Shown here in pieces: positions 10,140-20,632 of a DNA stretch of 64,000 nt (the first letter of the stretch is position 1; each line of letters begins with the position of its first letter). Where the stretch lies: NCBI GenBank assembly GCA_030549775.1, contig CM060173.1, positions 38,822,610 through 38,886,609 of the forward strand. Reading direction: 5' to 3'. The DNA is from Tamarix chinensis (lineage: Eukaryota > Streptophyta > Magnoliopsida > Caryophyllales > Tamaricaceae). A program made the position numbers and the translations under genes. Below the pieces are notes generated by a model. It did not search any database and had not been told where the DNA came from. It saw only the letters and a program-made list of their open reading frames with translations.

Positions 10140-10675
10140 GTTACACTTATTGTATTTCCCATTTGGTTGGTTAGATTACCAAATTTCCCATTTCCTTTAT
10201 TATAATTAACAAATTATCCTGTAGTTGGTCAAATTATAAAATTACCCTTTAGTTATTTAAATTACCAAATTGCCCTTCTCTATTATCATAATTACCAAGT
10301 TACTCCTTTCCAATTTCCACTTTACCCCTTTTATTTACAAAATTACCATTTTTTCCTTTTACTTTTAAATTCACCATTTACACCCTTAACTTTCAAAATT
10401 TACCATAAGACCCTTTATTAAAAAAGTTACCATTTTTCCTCTTTAATTACGAAATTACCATTTTACCCTTTAATTACAAAATTACCATTTTGACCTTTAA
10501 TTATGAAATTACTATTTTTCCCGTTAATTAGAAAATTACCATTACCTTTACCATTTTACCCTTGAATGATAACATTACCATTTTATCCTCTAATTTCAAA
10601 ATTACCCTTTTATCCTTTAATTACAAAATTACCATTTTACCCTTTAATCCCAAAATTACCATAATACCCCTTTAC
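10140..10675. repeat. Minisatellite, 'attaccattttaccctttaa' units
   Basis: An irregular tandem array built on an AAATTACCATTTTACCCTTT word repeats every 20-27 bases, with about 20 degenerate copies. It ends abruptly at the LINE junction. It lies inside the Tekay-type LTR. Confidence 0.75.
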
Positions 10676-10689
10676 TCCAAAGATTTCTT

Positions 10690-11312
10690 TCATGACAAAT
10701 AACAGCTATATAAGAAACAAAAAGAGCTCCCAAAATATACTTATTCTTATGAGCCTGCCTTGTTCTAGTAAGCAAAGATCTAATCTCTTGATCCCATCCT
10801 AAAATAGGATCACTTCTTCCAGCCCAACTTCTAATAGTCTTCCAAATGATTGCAACACCAGGACAAAAGAGGAAGAGATGATCCCTAGTCTCATCCTACT
10901 GATGACAGAAAATGCACTGAGTGTCCACAGGCATGCCAATCTTCCTTAGCCTTTCTTTTGTCAAGATTTGATTTCTGCATGCAAGCCAAGCAAGGAAACT
11001 TACTCTGGGAGTAGAAAAAGGTCTCCAAATGAGGTTAGCCCAAAGACATTTATTCTGTGGACTTCTAATGGCCTTATATGCTAATTTAATAGTATACTCC
11101 TTCTGATTTTCTATACAGGTTAATATGAACTCCTTCACAATAGGTCTGCTCTGTAGAATCCTGAGAAAAAGCCATGAATTGTAAGATGATGGGGAAAAAT
11201 CCCATACAGTGCCTTGTTTAATATACACTGCATGCACCCATTTAACCCACAATGTATCCTTCTTTGCAGCTGTGTTCCAAAGTAGCTTTCCTAAAGCATA
11301 GAAATTCCACAA
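10690..11312 (-). pseudogene. LINE ORF2 C-terminus with zf-RVT domain
   Basis: The frame 11312-10896 contains WRPFSTPRVSFLAWLACRN followed by QILTKERLRKIGMPVDTQC and IFCHQ. This is the zf-RVT domain found downstream of RT in plant L1 elements, with its paired Cys residues. After a stop, translation continues through DHLFLFCPGVAIIW to AVICHERN, where the element ends. The upstream frame joins the RT frame through a stop at 11313. It is part of the RNA-binding tail of ORF2p and not functional. Confidence 0.75.
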
Positions 11313-12580
11313 CTACAAATTTAATAGCCCAAGCCGACCTTCCTGTTTTAGAGAACAAAGAGACTCCCAAGTTACCAAAGTAGTTTTCCTTATCTGAACT
11401 TTACCCGACCAGAGGAAAGTTCTACAAAGACTAATAAAATAGTTCAACACTTTCTTTGGCAAGAGAATAATTTGACTAAAGTAAAGCTGTATACTGAGTA
11501 ACGCTGATTTAATTAGCTGAACTCTCCCAGCATAAGAAAGAAATAATGTACTCCAATGCCTTAACCTAGCAGACATCTTGTCCAACAGTGGCTGCAAATG
11601 AGTAGTTATAAGTCTTGTAGAGGATAAAGGAAACCCCAGATAAGTGATTGGAAAATTTCCTGCAGGATACCCAAGAAGATGAAGAATACTTGTTTGGTTC
11701 TCTGCTGAAACTCCTCCAAAGAAAACATAACATTTGGTAGGATTCACCATGAGCCCTGAAGTTACAGCAAAATGAGTCAATACTTCTTTGAGATAGAGAA
11801 CACTCTGTAGGGTTCCTTTATAAAACAATAGAAGATCATCTGCAAAGTTTAAATTTATGAGCTGAAGTCTTCTACATCTTGGGTGAGCTTGAAACCTTGA
11901 ATCAGCCCATAACTTCTTCAGATATTGGCTCAAATAATCCATGACCGTCACAAAGAGATAGGGAGAAAAAGGATCACATTGCCTTAAGCCTCTTTTTCCA
12001 GAGAAAGGGGTAGCCAACACCCCATTATAGGAAACAGAATAGGATAAAGAAGTTACACATGCCATAATCAATTTAATAAAGTGAGGAGGAAAGCCATAAA
12101 GATTTAGAACTTTCTGTAGAAAATCCCAATTTACCATGTCATAAGCCTTCTTGAGATCTATTTTGATCATGCATCTAGGTGAAATGCCCTTGTGAGAATA
12201 TTTCCTTACTAATTCATAGGCTAGCAAAATATTTTCACCAACGCTTCTTCCTTTAATGAAGGCATTTTGGGAGGGGTCAATAATTTGAGGCATAAGGGGC
12301 TGTAATCTCTGAACCATAACCTTAGCAATGATCTGGTACAGCACATTACAGTATGCTATAGGTCTAAACTCAGTAACCCTATTTGCATTGGCATGCTTAG
12401 GGATAAGAGTGAGAGAATTAATATTCAATTTTCTGGGAAGAAAACCAATAGAGAAAAAATCCCTTACAACCCAAGTAATTTCTTCAACAACAATAGGCTA
12501 AGAAGATTTATAGAAACCTGCAAAGAAACCATCAATGCTTGGGGCTTTTGCATCCCCCATTGAAAACACAGTAGTCTCTA
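11313..12580 (-). pseudogene. LINE reverse transcriptase (ORF2 RT)
   Basis: A 371-codon open frame (12428-11313) plus upstream sequence to 12580 covers the RT domain. Visible landmarks are TEFRPIAYCNVLYQIIAKV (RT 1), DPSQNAFIKGRSVGENILL, IKIDLKKAYDMVNWDFL (RT A), GLRQCDPFSPYLF (RT B; the usual form is GLRQGDPLSPYLF, so Gly is Cys here), LNFADDLLLF (catalytic FADD, about residues 194-197) and ITYLGFPL. It would reverse-transcribe LINE RNA at nicked target DNA. The first Met is internal; upstream codons (12580-12430) read as the RT N-terminus with one stop. Confidence 0.85.
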
Positions 12581-13945
12581 CTTCAATCGCAGAAATAGGA
12601 GTAGAAAGACCAGCAAAAAATGAGGATTAAAACTGTAGGACTCAAACAAATGAAGATCTCCCTCCATAGCAACATCAGTGCCCAACAGCTCTTGATAATA
12701 TGAATTGAATGCTGCATAAATTTGTGTTGTACCTTTTACCTCATTATTATTAGAATCTAACAGCATAACCACTGTCTTCCTTGGCTGTCTCTCTTTAACC
12801 TTTGTATAAAAATATTTATGGTTTGAATCACCACATGCAAGCCAATGGTTGGTAGCTTTTTGCTTGTAAAAAAGCTCTTCATAGTGCAGAAAATGAAAGT
12901 AATTTTTCTCTTTTTCCCGCATCAATAGTCTAGAGGTATGTTGACCTGGATGAGAGAAACAATGAGCCTGTAGAACTGCCACTTCCTCTCTAGCTACCTT
13001 AACTTTATGAGAAATGGAACCATATTTATCCCTATAGAAAGATTTTAGATCCTGCTTAAGCAAGCTTAACCTTTTAGAGACTTTTAGCAGTAAATTTCCT
13101 CCCATCTTGATCCTCCATATATTCTGTACCATAGGCAAGAAGTCCTCAGATTCTGTCCAAAACTGAAAAAATTTAAAAGGTTTTGGATCAATCAAATAGG
13201 CGATATTAAGATGAATAAGAATTGGACTATGATCAGAAATAAGAGGACTAAGGAACTCAGCCATAGAATGTGGATAACAAGTAAGCCATGGGAGGTTAAC
13301 AAGGGCCCTATCCAGTTTACACAACACCTCCTCTTCTCCCTGCCTATGACTGGACTAGGTATAATGACAACCTTGACTTTTTAAATCACATAATTGTAAC
13401 TCATGACAACAATCTCTAAAATCTTGCATATCAGAGACATTAAGAGACCTACTCTGAAACTTCTCAAACTCTTGTAAAACCACATTGAAATCCCCCATAA
13501 GCAGCCATGGTTTCTACCCAGGTGAATTCTCCTTCAACCACTGCCATAAAGGTTGCCTTTCCCTCCCAGAATTAAATGCATACACAAAAGCCACCCAGAA
13601 ACTGGAATTTGAGTGCACATTTGTAACATGACATAAAATAGCCTGCTCATGCACTCTCTAAAGACACATCAACCAAACTACAGGATTCCAAAGAACCCAT
13701 ATTCTGCCATTAGGATGTTGAGAATAATTAGTAATAAAATGCCACCCCTAAAGAACCTTGTTAAGGATGGAAACTAAATTTGATTCTTTTACTCTAGTCT
13801 CCAATAAACCAAACAACTCCACTTTGTGTCCAACACAAAATCTTTTGACTTCCTTATGCTTGGAAGTCTTATTAAGTCCTCTTACATTCCAAGCACTAAG
13901 CATGACCATCAGGGTCAAAGTTGGAAACCATTCCTTTATGATCTA
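12581..13945 (-). pseudogene. LINE AP-type endonuclease and linker (ORF2 N-terminus)
   Basis: About 13905-13740 reads LSAWNVRGLNKTSKHKEVKR and GLLETRVKESNLVSILNKVL, the N-terminus of plant L1 endonuclease. LMGDFNVVLQEFEKF near 13480-13510 is the GDFN metal/catalytic motif. LISDHSPILIHL near 13210-13245 is the C-terminal SDH motif. The frame then runs through the linker between EN and RT (KKNYFHFLHYEELFYKQKAT, WLACGDSNHKYFYTKVKERQ) to 12578. Stops near 13355, 13525 and 13660 interrupt the endonuclease. It would nick the target strand. Catalytic motifs survive but the frame is broken. Confidence 0.8.
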
Positions 13946-13958
13946 ATCCATCTCTACT

Positions 13959-14141
13959 CTAGGTTGAGCCTGGAATAACATCCATACAGTCATGAGAGCC
14001 AGCCATATTTGCTCTGAATCTAGTGATCCTAGGTTCAAAAAAATGGACCTGTTTCTGCAAAGGCTTTTTCTTCCTTGATGCACTTCCTACTATTATTCCT
14101 TCTCCAGCAGCATCAAAGGTGGCAGGAAACAATACAAGCAA
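13959..14141 (-). pseudogene. LINE ORF1 C-terminal fragment
   Basis: A short frame directly upstream of the endonuclease reads EGIIVGSASRKKKPLQKQVH and ends CMDVIPGST. It is basic in part and sits where ORF1 (RNA-binding protein) of a plant L1 should end. The rest of ORF1 is missing, consistent with 5' truncation. Assignment is mainly positional. Confidence 0.5.
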
Positions 14142-15193
14142 ACATATAAATTATACTAACTATATATCAAACATAATAACATATTAAAAATCCTAATGTG
14201 CAAACATATGTTTATCGATGTGTTTAAGTGGGGTTTAACAATTACCTAAATTCCCACAAAAATCAAATCTTACCGGTATCCCGGTTAAAGATTCAAACTT
14301 TAAATAGCAAAATCAACACCTAAAAATAATGTCAATGATTATTATATTAGGAGTAGGAAATTAAGAGGATACAAATTTATATAAAAAATTTTAATTAATA
14401 ACACTTTACTTAACTATTAATATACCTCAATAATTAAACTAAAAAAATCCCAAAATAATGTGGAACTCGCGCTGCATGAGCTACATGCAGGTCGATGGGG
14501 AAAAAGGGTTGAAGGTAGGGGTAAAAGGGAGGAAGGGGTGTTTTTCGGGTTGGGTTCTTTAGGCTAGGACAGAAGGTAGATGGTGGAGGATTGGAGGCAA
14601 GGGAAGGGTGTAGCAGTTTAGAGAGTGTGTAGGTGGTGGATGGGGATGGGGATGGGTTGTCGGCGGCCAAGGGCGGCGGAGATAACGGTGGCAAAAGGGG
14701 CTATTGGGGTGGACTGGGCTGAGAAGGAAGGAAAAGAGAGGGTAAATGGAGGGGTTAGGGGGCTTGTTTTGGCCAAACAAGGTATATGGATGGTAGAGGA
14801 GGTTGTAGGGTGTGGATTGGTGGTTTGGGTGGTGGCAGAGATGGCTAGACGGTGGCGAACAAAGGGGTTGCGAGTGAACTACCGATGAGGGAGAAAAATG
14901 GGGAGGAAAAGAAGAGGAGAGGAAGGTGGAGTTGCAGGGTGGCTTGGATGGTGTTGTGGTTGTGTTGGGCGGGAGTAGAGGGGTGCAGAAGGTGTTTTAG
15001 GTGATTGATGAGGTGGTTGCACCGACGGAGGGCAGTTGTGGTGCACAAAACTGGGATGAAAATGGAAGAAGAAGAAAAGGAGAGAAGGGGATTAGAGAAG
15101 GGGGAGGCTAAAAAATAATGGGGGCAAGAAAGTGCTTGTGAGAGGAAGAAAAAGAAGGGGGAAGATAGGGGTGTAGGTGGCCAGCCGGTGGCA
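14142..15193. other. Tekay-type LTR interior, purine-rich, no gene
   Basis: 14142-14430 is AT-rich. 14430-15190 is G/A-rich on the plus strand with many ggtgg and ggagg words, giving overlapping spurious frames on both strands (14434-14694, 14559-14780, 14625-14888, 14845-15048). The same composition continues at 23474 after the copia element, so the copia split one continuous block. Confidence 0.6.
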
Positions 15194-15198
15194 GCGTG
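15194..15198. repeat. Target-site duplication of copia, left copy (GCGTG)
   Basis: GCGTG occurs directly before the LTR start TGTAGGAA at 15199 and again at 23469-23473 directly after the other LTR end ..TTCCATCA. Confidence 0.8.
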
Positions 15199-16651
15199 TG
15201 TAGGAATTTAGCCAAGCGAAACACAACGCAGTGGAATAAAATCAAAGGCTAAAATTACCAGGAATATATGCTACATTAAAGATGAACCTGCTAGTCTCCC
15301 GGACTAGGTTACTATTGAATCACAATTGGCTTGAAATTGTTAATGGTTTGATTAATATCTTGATCCAATTGAGTTTATTTCAATTGCTGGATTTCAATCT
15401 CCTTTGAGCGAGCGAGTGCAAATTGCGTCACACCTCTACCGGTATCCACACACTTTGAATCTGGATCACTAAGGAAGCGTGCTAGCGCCAATGGAACACT
15501 CTCTCAATATCGTGAATAACTAGCGTTGGTGGATAGTTTATTTTCTCACACTTAGAGAGAGAGCAAAGAGGTGTATATATAATAAAATCCTAGCTTGGGT
15601 ATTTATATTAACACTCTAGCCCACCTAGTGGCATTAGACTTGGGCCTTAATCACATTAAAACCACTTGGACTTGATGAGATATTAATCATATTAAATCTC
15701 ATCTTATCTTTTTGATCTAGTTAAGTTCGGTGTGCGACCCTGTAGGTTCCCGTAATATTGGCAATGGACCAAAACTCCTTTTAGGCCCACAAATCATAAG
15801 AGATCTCTAGCAATAAATTATGACTACCCAAATTACGCAAATGTCTTATGCTCGACATAACCTATTAAAACCCGTATATTTGTCCTTTTGTCACACGATA
15901 TTTAGATTAAACACAAGGCATTGGTCATGTCATCCTTGCTATGTTCAACCACACTCTTTCTCGATCACGAAGTAAGACTAACCTTAAAAAAACAACACCT
16001 CATTTTCACATGGCCATGCTAACATTATTCATACTTGTCGAGGGAGTAAAGGTATCTCTCTCATGTCATGAGAGGGACAAATCCCATCTTGACCAACTAT
16101 GTGCCTCTATATGATTCACAACATGTCTAATCAATACCTTTATGATTGCCCCTAATAAGGATAATGATTGGTAAAGTCAAAATAGAATGATTATTATACC
16201 GGCAAATACAAAGATCTCCGGTTAAAGGACAATATACTATTTGGAGAACACTAATAACAATTTGCACAATATTTAATGCAGTATCCTCCTACTGGGTCGG
16301 TCCAATATCATGTTCCATAACATGTATCTATGTTATTAGTTTGATATCTCATATCAATGATCAGTGGAACATAATCATCAACTAATCAACATACTAGTCT
16401 TATAATCACTAATATCCCTTAATTAGATGATATTAGACTAGGGATAGTTCTTGAATAATAATCTTTATATCTATTAGTAGATTTCCACAATTCAGTCACA
16501 TACCTGATTATTTACATAAAGAATAATTATTCAAAGGGATAATAACATTTGAATGAATAACATCAATTGATGCTTTTATTAATAAGCACAATCACTAAAT
16601 ATGCAAATACAAATCATAACATATGATTGGTTCTAGGGAATATTTCCATCA
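15199..16651 (-). repeat. Copia 3' LTR (1453 bp)
   Basis: It is bounded by TGTAGG and TTCCATCA. From about 15499 to the end it aligns closely with 22374-23468, for example the identical block 'tagtttattttctcacactt'. The first 300 bases (15199-15498) have no counterpart in the other LTR. The PPT (minus GTGCAAGTGGGAGAC) lies at 16652-16666. Confidence 0.85.
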
Positions 16652-16665
16652 GTCTCCCACTTGCA

Positions 16666-17454
16666 CTAGGACCAATCATGTATAAGCCTAATGCCTTGTG
16701 AACTAGTATGATGTTCATACATAGGTTGTGGAAGAGGTTTGGTAAATGGATCAGCAATATTTGCATTTGTATGAACCTTGCACAAATTCACATCACCCCT
16801 CTGGACAATCTCTCGAATGATGTGATATTTCATGAGTATGTGCTTGGTCTTCTGATAAGACCTTGGCTCCTTAGCCTGTGAAATAGCTCCATTGCTGTCA
16901 CAGCATAAACAAACTGGACTCAGAATGCTAGGAACCACTTCTAGTTCAGTGATGAATTTTTTAATCCACATTGCTTCCTTTGATGCTTTTGAAGCAACAA
17001 TATACTCAGCTTCTATTGTAGAATCACCAACTATGTCTTGTTTTGAACTCTTCCGACTCATAGCTCCACTGTTAAGGCAAAAAACATAACCTGACTGCGA
17101 TCGGAAATCATCTTTATCTGTTTGGAAACTTGCATCTGTGTAACCAGTTACCAATAGATCCTATTCTCCTCCATAGACCAAGAACATTTCCTTTGTCCTT
17201 CTCAAGTACTTGAGAATGTTCTTGACTGCAGTCCAGTGACTCTCACCAGGGTCAGATTGGAACCTGCTTGCTATACTAATGGCATATGAGATATCTGGGC
17301 GAGTACACGACATGGCATACATAATAGAACCAATGGCTGAAGCATATGGAATTCTACTCATGCAGTCTCTCTCATCATGTGTCTGAGGACACTGAGTCTT
17401 GCTAAGAGCCGGACCATGTTGCATAGGCAAGAAAAATCTCTTATAGTCTTGCAT
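16666..17454 (-). pseudogene. Copia RNase H
   Basis: Two frames meet at a stop at 17161. 17454-17161 contains DCMSRIPYASAIGSIMYAMS and CTRPDISYAISIASRFQSDP, then HWTAVKNILKYLRRTKEMFL: the RT-RNase H connection of copia. 17154-16666 contains GYTDASFQTDKDDFRSQSGY (catalytic Asp), DSTIEAEYIVASKASKEAMW (catalytic Glu region) and LCCDSNGAISQAKEP, followed by KTKHILMKYHIIREIV. This is the standard copia RNase H, which removes RNA from the RNA-DNA hybrid. The frame ends a few bases from the PPT, as is normal. Confidence 0.85.
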
Positions 17455-18566
17455 ATTTTACCTATATAGGATCTTGTCGATATAAGTACTCCAACTTAAT
17501 CCAATCAACTTTCTTGATCTATCCCTATAGATCTTGATCCCCAAAATATAGGCTATCTTGCCAAGATCCTTTATTGAAAATGAATTACCTAGCCATGTCC
17601 TTACAGACTATAGCATAGGAATATCATTTCCAATAAGGAGTATGTCATCCATATAAAGAACAAGGAAAACAAGTGCACTCCCACTAAGCTTCTTGTAAAC
17701 ACAAGAATCTTCTTTGCATCTGATGAAGCCAAACTCTTTGACTACTTCATCAAAACGAAGATTCCAACTCTGAGATGCTTGCTTAAGATCATAAATGGAT
17801 CTCTTAAGCTTACATACCTTTCTAGTAATGCTAGGATGCCCAAAACCTTCAAGTTGTGTCATATACACATCCTCCTATAAAAAACCATTAAGGAATGCAG
17901 TTTTGATATCCATTTTACATATTTCATAGTCATGGAATGCAGTAATTGCTAGAAGGATCCGAATCGATTTAAGTATAGCAACAGGTGAATAGCTTTCATC
18001 ATAGTCAGTACCATAAATTTATTTGAAACCTTTAGCCACTAGACGTGCCTTAAAAACATCTACATTGCCATCCTTATCAAGTTTCTTCTTGAAAATCCAT
18101 TTGCACCCAATGGTTCTACAACCATCAGGCGGATCAACCAAAGCTATACTTGGTTTTTATCCATGGGTTCCATCTCGGATTTCATGGCGTCCAGCCATTT
18201 ATCAGAGTCAGAGCTCATCATTGCTTATTCATATGTTAAGGGTTCATCAGTGTCTAACAATAACACATCACGATGTTCAGTCATGAGAAACATGTATCTC
18301 TTTGGCTCGTGACACACCCTTGTAGACCTACGTGGAACACTTTCCACTTCTGCAAGTCCTATAATAGATTGTAGAGGCTGCTTAGGCTCTACTATATTGG
18401 GATCATTATCCTGTGGTTCTTCAATTTCTTCAAGATGTACTTTACTCCCACTAGCTCCTCTAGAAAGAAATTCTCTTTCTAGGAAGACACCATGCCGAGC
18501 AACAAACACTTTGTTCTCGGTGTGGTTGTAAAAGTAATATCCTTTAGTTTCTTTAGGATATCCCAC
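17455..18566 (-). pseudogene. Copia reverse transcriptase
   Basis: The N-terminal linker is at 18566-18225 (GYPKETKGYYFYNHTENKVF, then VPRRSTRVCHEPKRYMFL). About 18220-17880 continues with the RT fingers in several frames. 17868-17608 contains VCKLKRSIYDLKQASQSWNL (motif SLYGLKQASR-W) and VFLVLYMDDILLIGND with the catalytic YMDD. 17607-17460 covers the thumb with more stops. It copies element RNA into DNA. Several frame breaks (for example near 18225 and 17870) disable it. Confidence 0.8.
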
Positions 18567-18572
18567 AAAGAA

Positions 18573-19245
18573 TCATTTGTCTAATTTGGGTTCAAGCTTG
18601 CTTGAGGTAAAACGTTTTACATATGCCTCACAACCCCAAATCTTGAGAAAAGATAAACTTTGAACTTTTCCAGTCCATATCTCATATGGAGTCTTTTCTA
18701 CTACTTTTGATGGAGCTCTATTTAGTGTGAACGATGTCATCTTAAGAGCATAGCCCCAGAAAGAGATTGAAAGATCGGTGTGTCTCATCATTGATCGAAC
18801 CATATCTAATATTGCTTGATTCCTTTGTTCAGATACACCATTCCACTATGGAGTTCCTGGTGGAGTGAGTTGTGAAACTATTCCACATCTTTTAAGATGG
18901 TCATCAAAAGCTTGGCTCAAGTATTCACCTTCTCGATCGGATCAAAGAGCTTAAATAGTTTTACCAAGTTGGTTCTGTACTTCATTCTGAAATTCTTTGA
19001 ACTTTTCAAATGATTCATGTTTATGTTTCATAAGATAAACATAACCATATCGACTGAAGTCATCAGTAAATGTGATGAAGTATTGAAACACTCCTCTAGC
19101 AATTGAACTTATCGGTCCACAAACATCAGTATGTATGAGGTCTAATAATTCATCAACCCTTTAACTGTTACTAGAAAATGGGGATTTATCCATTTTCCCT
19201 AATAAACAAGACTCACACGTTTCAAATGATTCAAAATCAAATGAT
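18573..19245 (-). pseudogene. Copia integrase, degenerate
   Basis: 18803-18573 reads MVRSMMRHTDLSISFWGYAL, then TPYEIWTGKVQSLSFLKIWG, the C-terminal half of copia integrase (family form SFWGYALETAAY...TPYEIW..KPSLSHLKIWGCEAYV). The catalytic core between 19245 and 18804 shows only scattered family words and many stops (for example GLMNY, ILMFVDR, DVMFI-like). The enzyme would insert the cDNA; the core is too damaged to locate all of D,D,E. Confidence 0.65.
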
Positions 19246-19751
19246 TATAGAAGTCCATCTCTATGGAGCTTCATAATGCGATTCTCATTTATATGTCCTA
19301 AATGACAATGCCAAAGGTAAGTTGGATTCGAATCATTGGACTTGAATCTTTTAGTATTTATGTTATAAACAGGGAAATCAAGATCTAGTACATAAAGCCC
19401 ATTAGTCATTCGGGCACATCCATAAAACACTTCATTCAAATAAAAGGAGCAACTATTGTTCTTAATAATGAAATGAAAGCCTTCCTTGTCCAAATAAGAA
19501 ATAGAGATGATGTTCCTACTTATAGCAGGTACATAATGGCAATTATTAAGTTCTAGAAGCAATCCCGATGGCAAGGCTAAATTGAATATTCCTACATCTT
19601 GAGCAGCAACTCTTGCTCCATTTCTAACGCGTAGGTCCAATTCTCCTTTTTCCATTCTTCTACTCTCCTTTAGACCCTGCACATTTGTACAAATGTGAGA
19701 TCCACATCCGGTATCTAATACCCATGAAGAAGTAGAAGGAGTAACATTCAC
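19245..19751 (-). pseudogene. Copia protease and gag-pre-integrase domain
   Basis: One open frame of 168 codons. SWVLDTGCGSHICTNVQGL near residues 9-27 carries the copia protease active site D-T/S-G. LNNCHYVPAISRNIISISYL is the end of the protease. YLWHCHLGHINENRIMKLHR near the C-terminus is the gag-pre-integrase (HHCC-like) motif. The protease releases Gag and Pol proteins. This is one of the better-preserved parts of the element. It is in frame with neither gag nor integrase now. Confidence 0.8.
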
Positions 19752-20632
19752 TTCTATAACACAAATACCTGAATTGTGGCTTCAACCAAGCCATTCTTCT
19801 TATCTTCCAAGTATTTCTTACAATTCCTCTTCCAGTGGCGAGACTTCTTACAATTGAAGCATTGTTGGTCAGCAGTTGGTCCAGGCTTAGGATTGGCCTT
19901 GTTAAGTCTGTTCCAGTTCTTAACTCGAGCCTTACCCTAGCCTTTGGGATCAGCCTTTCCATTACCTTTACCAACTCTCTTGAAACCTTTTCCCTTTTGA
20001 ACCATTAAAACATTATTTGGCTTCTTAATGTTTTGTTTAGCAGTCTTAAGCATCCCATGCAACTGAGTTAGCGATTTCTTGAGATCGTGCATGATGTAGT
20101 TCATGACGAACTGATCATATGACTCAGGCAACAATTGCAGGATCGGATCTGTAGACAACTCTTGGTTAATGGGAACATCTAATCTCTCAAGATAATCGAC
20201 ATAGCCAATCATCTTAAGAACATGTGGACTGACTGGGTTCCCTTTTGCGAGCTTGCATGAGAACAATTCTTTTGTAGTCTCAAACCTTTCAACTCGAGCT
20301 TGTTTCTCAAACAAGTTCTTGAGTTCAGTGATGAGAGCATGGGCATCAACGATGAGCTCAAACTGTTTTTGAAGGTCTGATTGCATACAAGATAATATTA
20401 GACAAGCTACATCCAATGACTCATCTTTGTGCTTACGATAAGCAGCTTGCTTGGCACGTGGGGCATTAGCTGCCGGTTCCTGAGGGACTGCCTGTTCTAG
20501 GACATAGTGTTTCCTTTCTTGAGTGAGAACTATTCTCAAATTTCTATGCCAATCGAGGAAGTTATTTCCATTTAGTTTGTCCTTATCAAGGACCGATCAT
20601 AGTGAGAAGGTATTGGTGTTATTATTTGCCAT
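19752..20632 (-). pseudogene. Copia Gag
   Basis: The likely original start is the ATG at 20632-20630 (MANNNTNTFSL, then a stop). Translation continues in frame through LNGNNFLDWHRNLRIVLTQE into the 200-codon frame ending near 19937. Copia Gag (UBN2-type) signatures are VLEQAVPQEPAANAPR, DVACLILSCMQSDLQKQFE, LKNLFEKQARVERFETTKEL and LPESYDQFVMNYIMHDLKKS. A zinc knuckle (CFNCKKSRHWKRNC) is at about 19820-19865. Gag would build the particle and bind RNA. The early stop and a frameshift before the knuckle inactivate it. Confidence 0.8.

Larger units (their letters stand above)
10680..14141 (-). mobile_element. L1-type LINE, truncated at both ends
   Basis: On the minus strand: end of ORF1 (14141-13959), AP endonuclease, linker, reverse transcriptase and zf-RVT/C-terminal region down to about 10690. 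The 5' truncation is usual for LINEs. The 3' end is unusual: it stops within the zf-RVT C-terminal coding region (near a HERN motif) with no 3' UTR or poly(A). It therefore did not end at a normal LINE tail, or lost it later. No target duplication was found. Confidence 0.8.

Noticed and set aside
12578..13327. 249-codon frame taken as an independent gene
   Set aside because: It begins inside the LINE endonuclease (SDHSP motif) and ends at the RT start, so it is the middle of ORF2.
14434..15048. Four open frames on both strands (60-87 codons)
   Set aside because: They come from purine-rich LTR DNA that also continues after the copia element. Proline/serine- or glycine/valine-rich translations reflect base bias.
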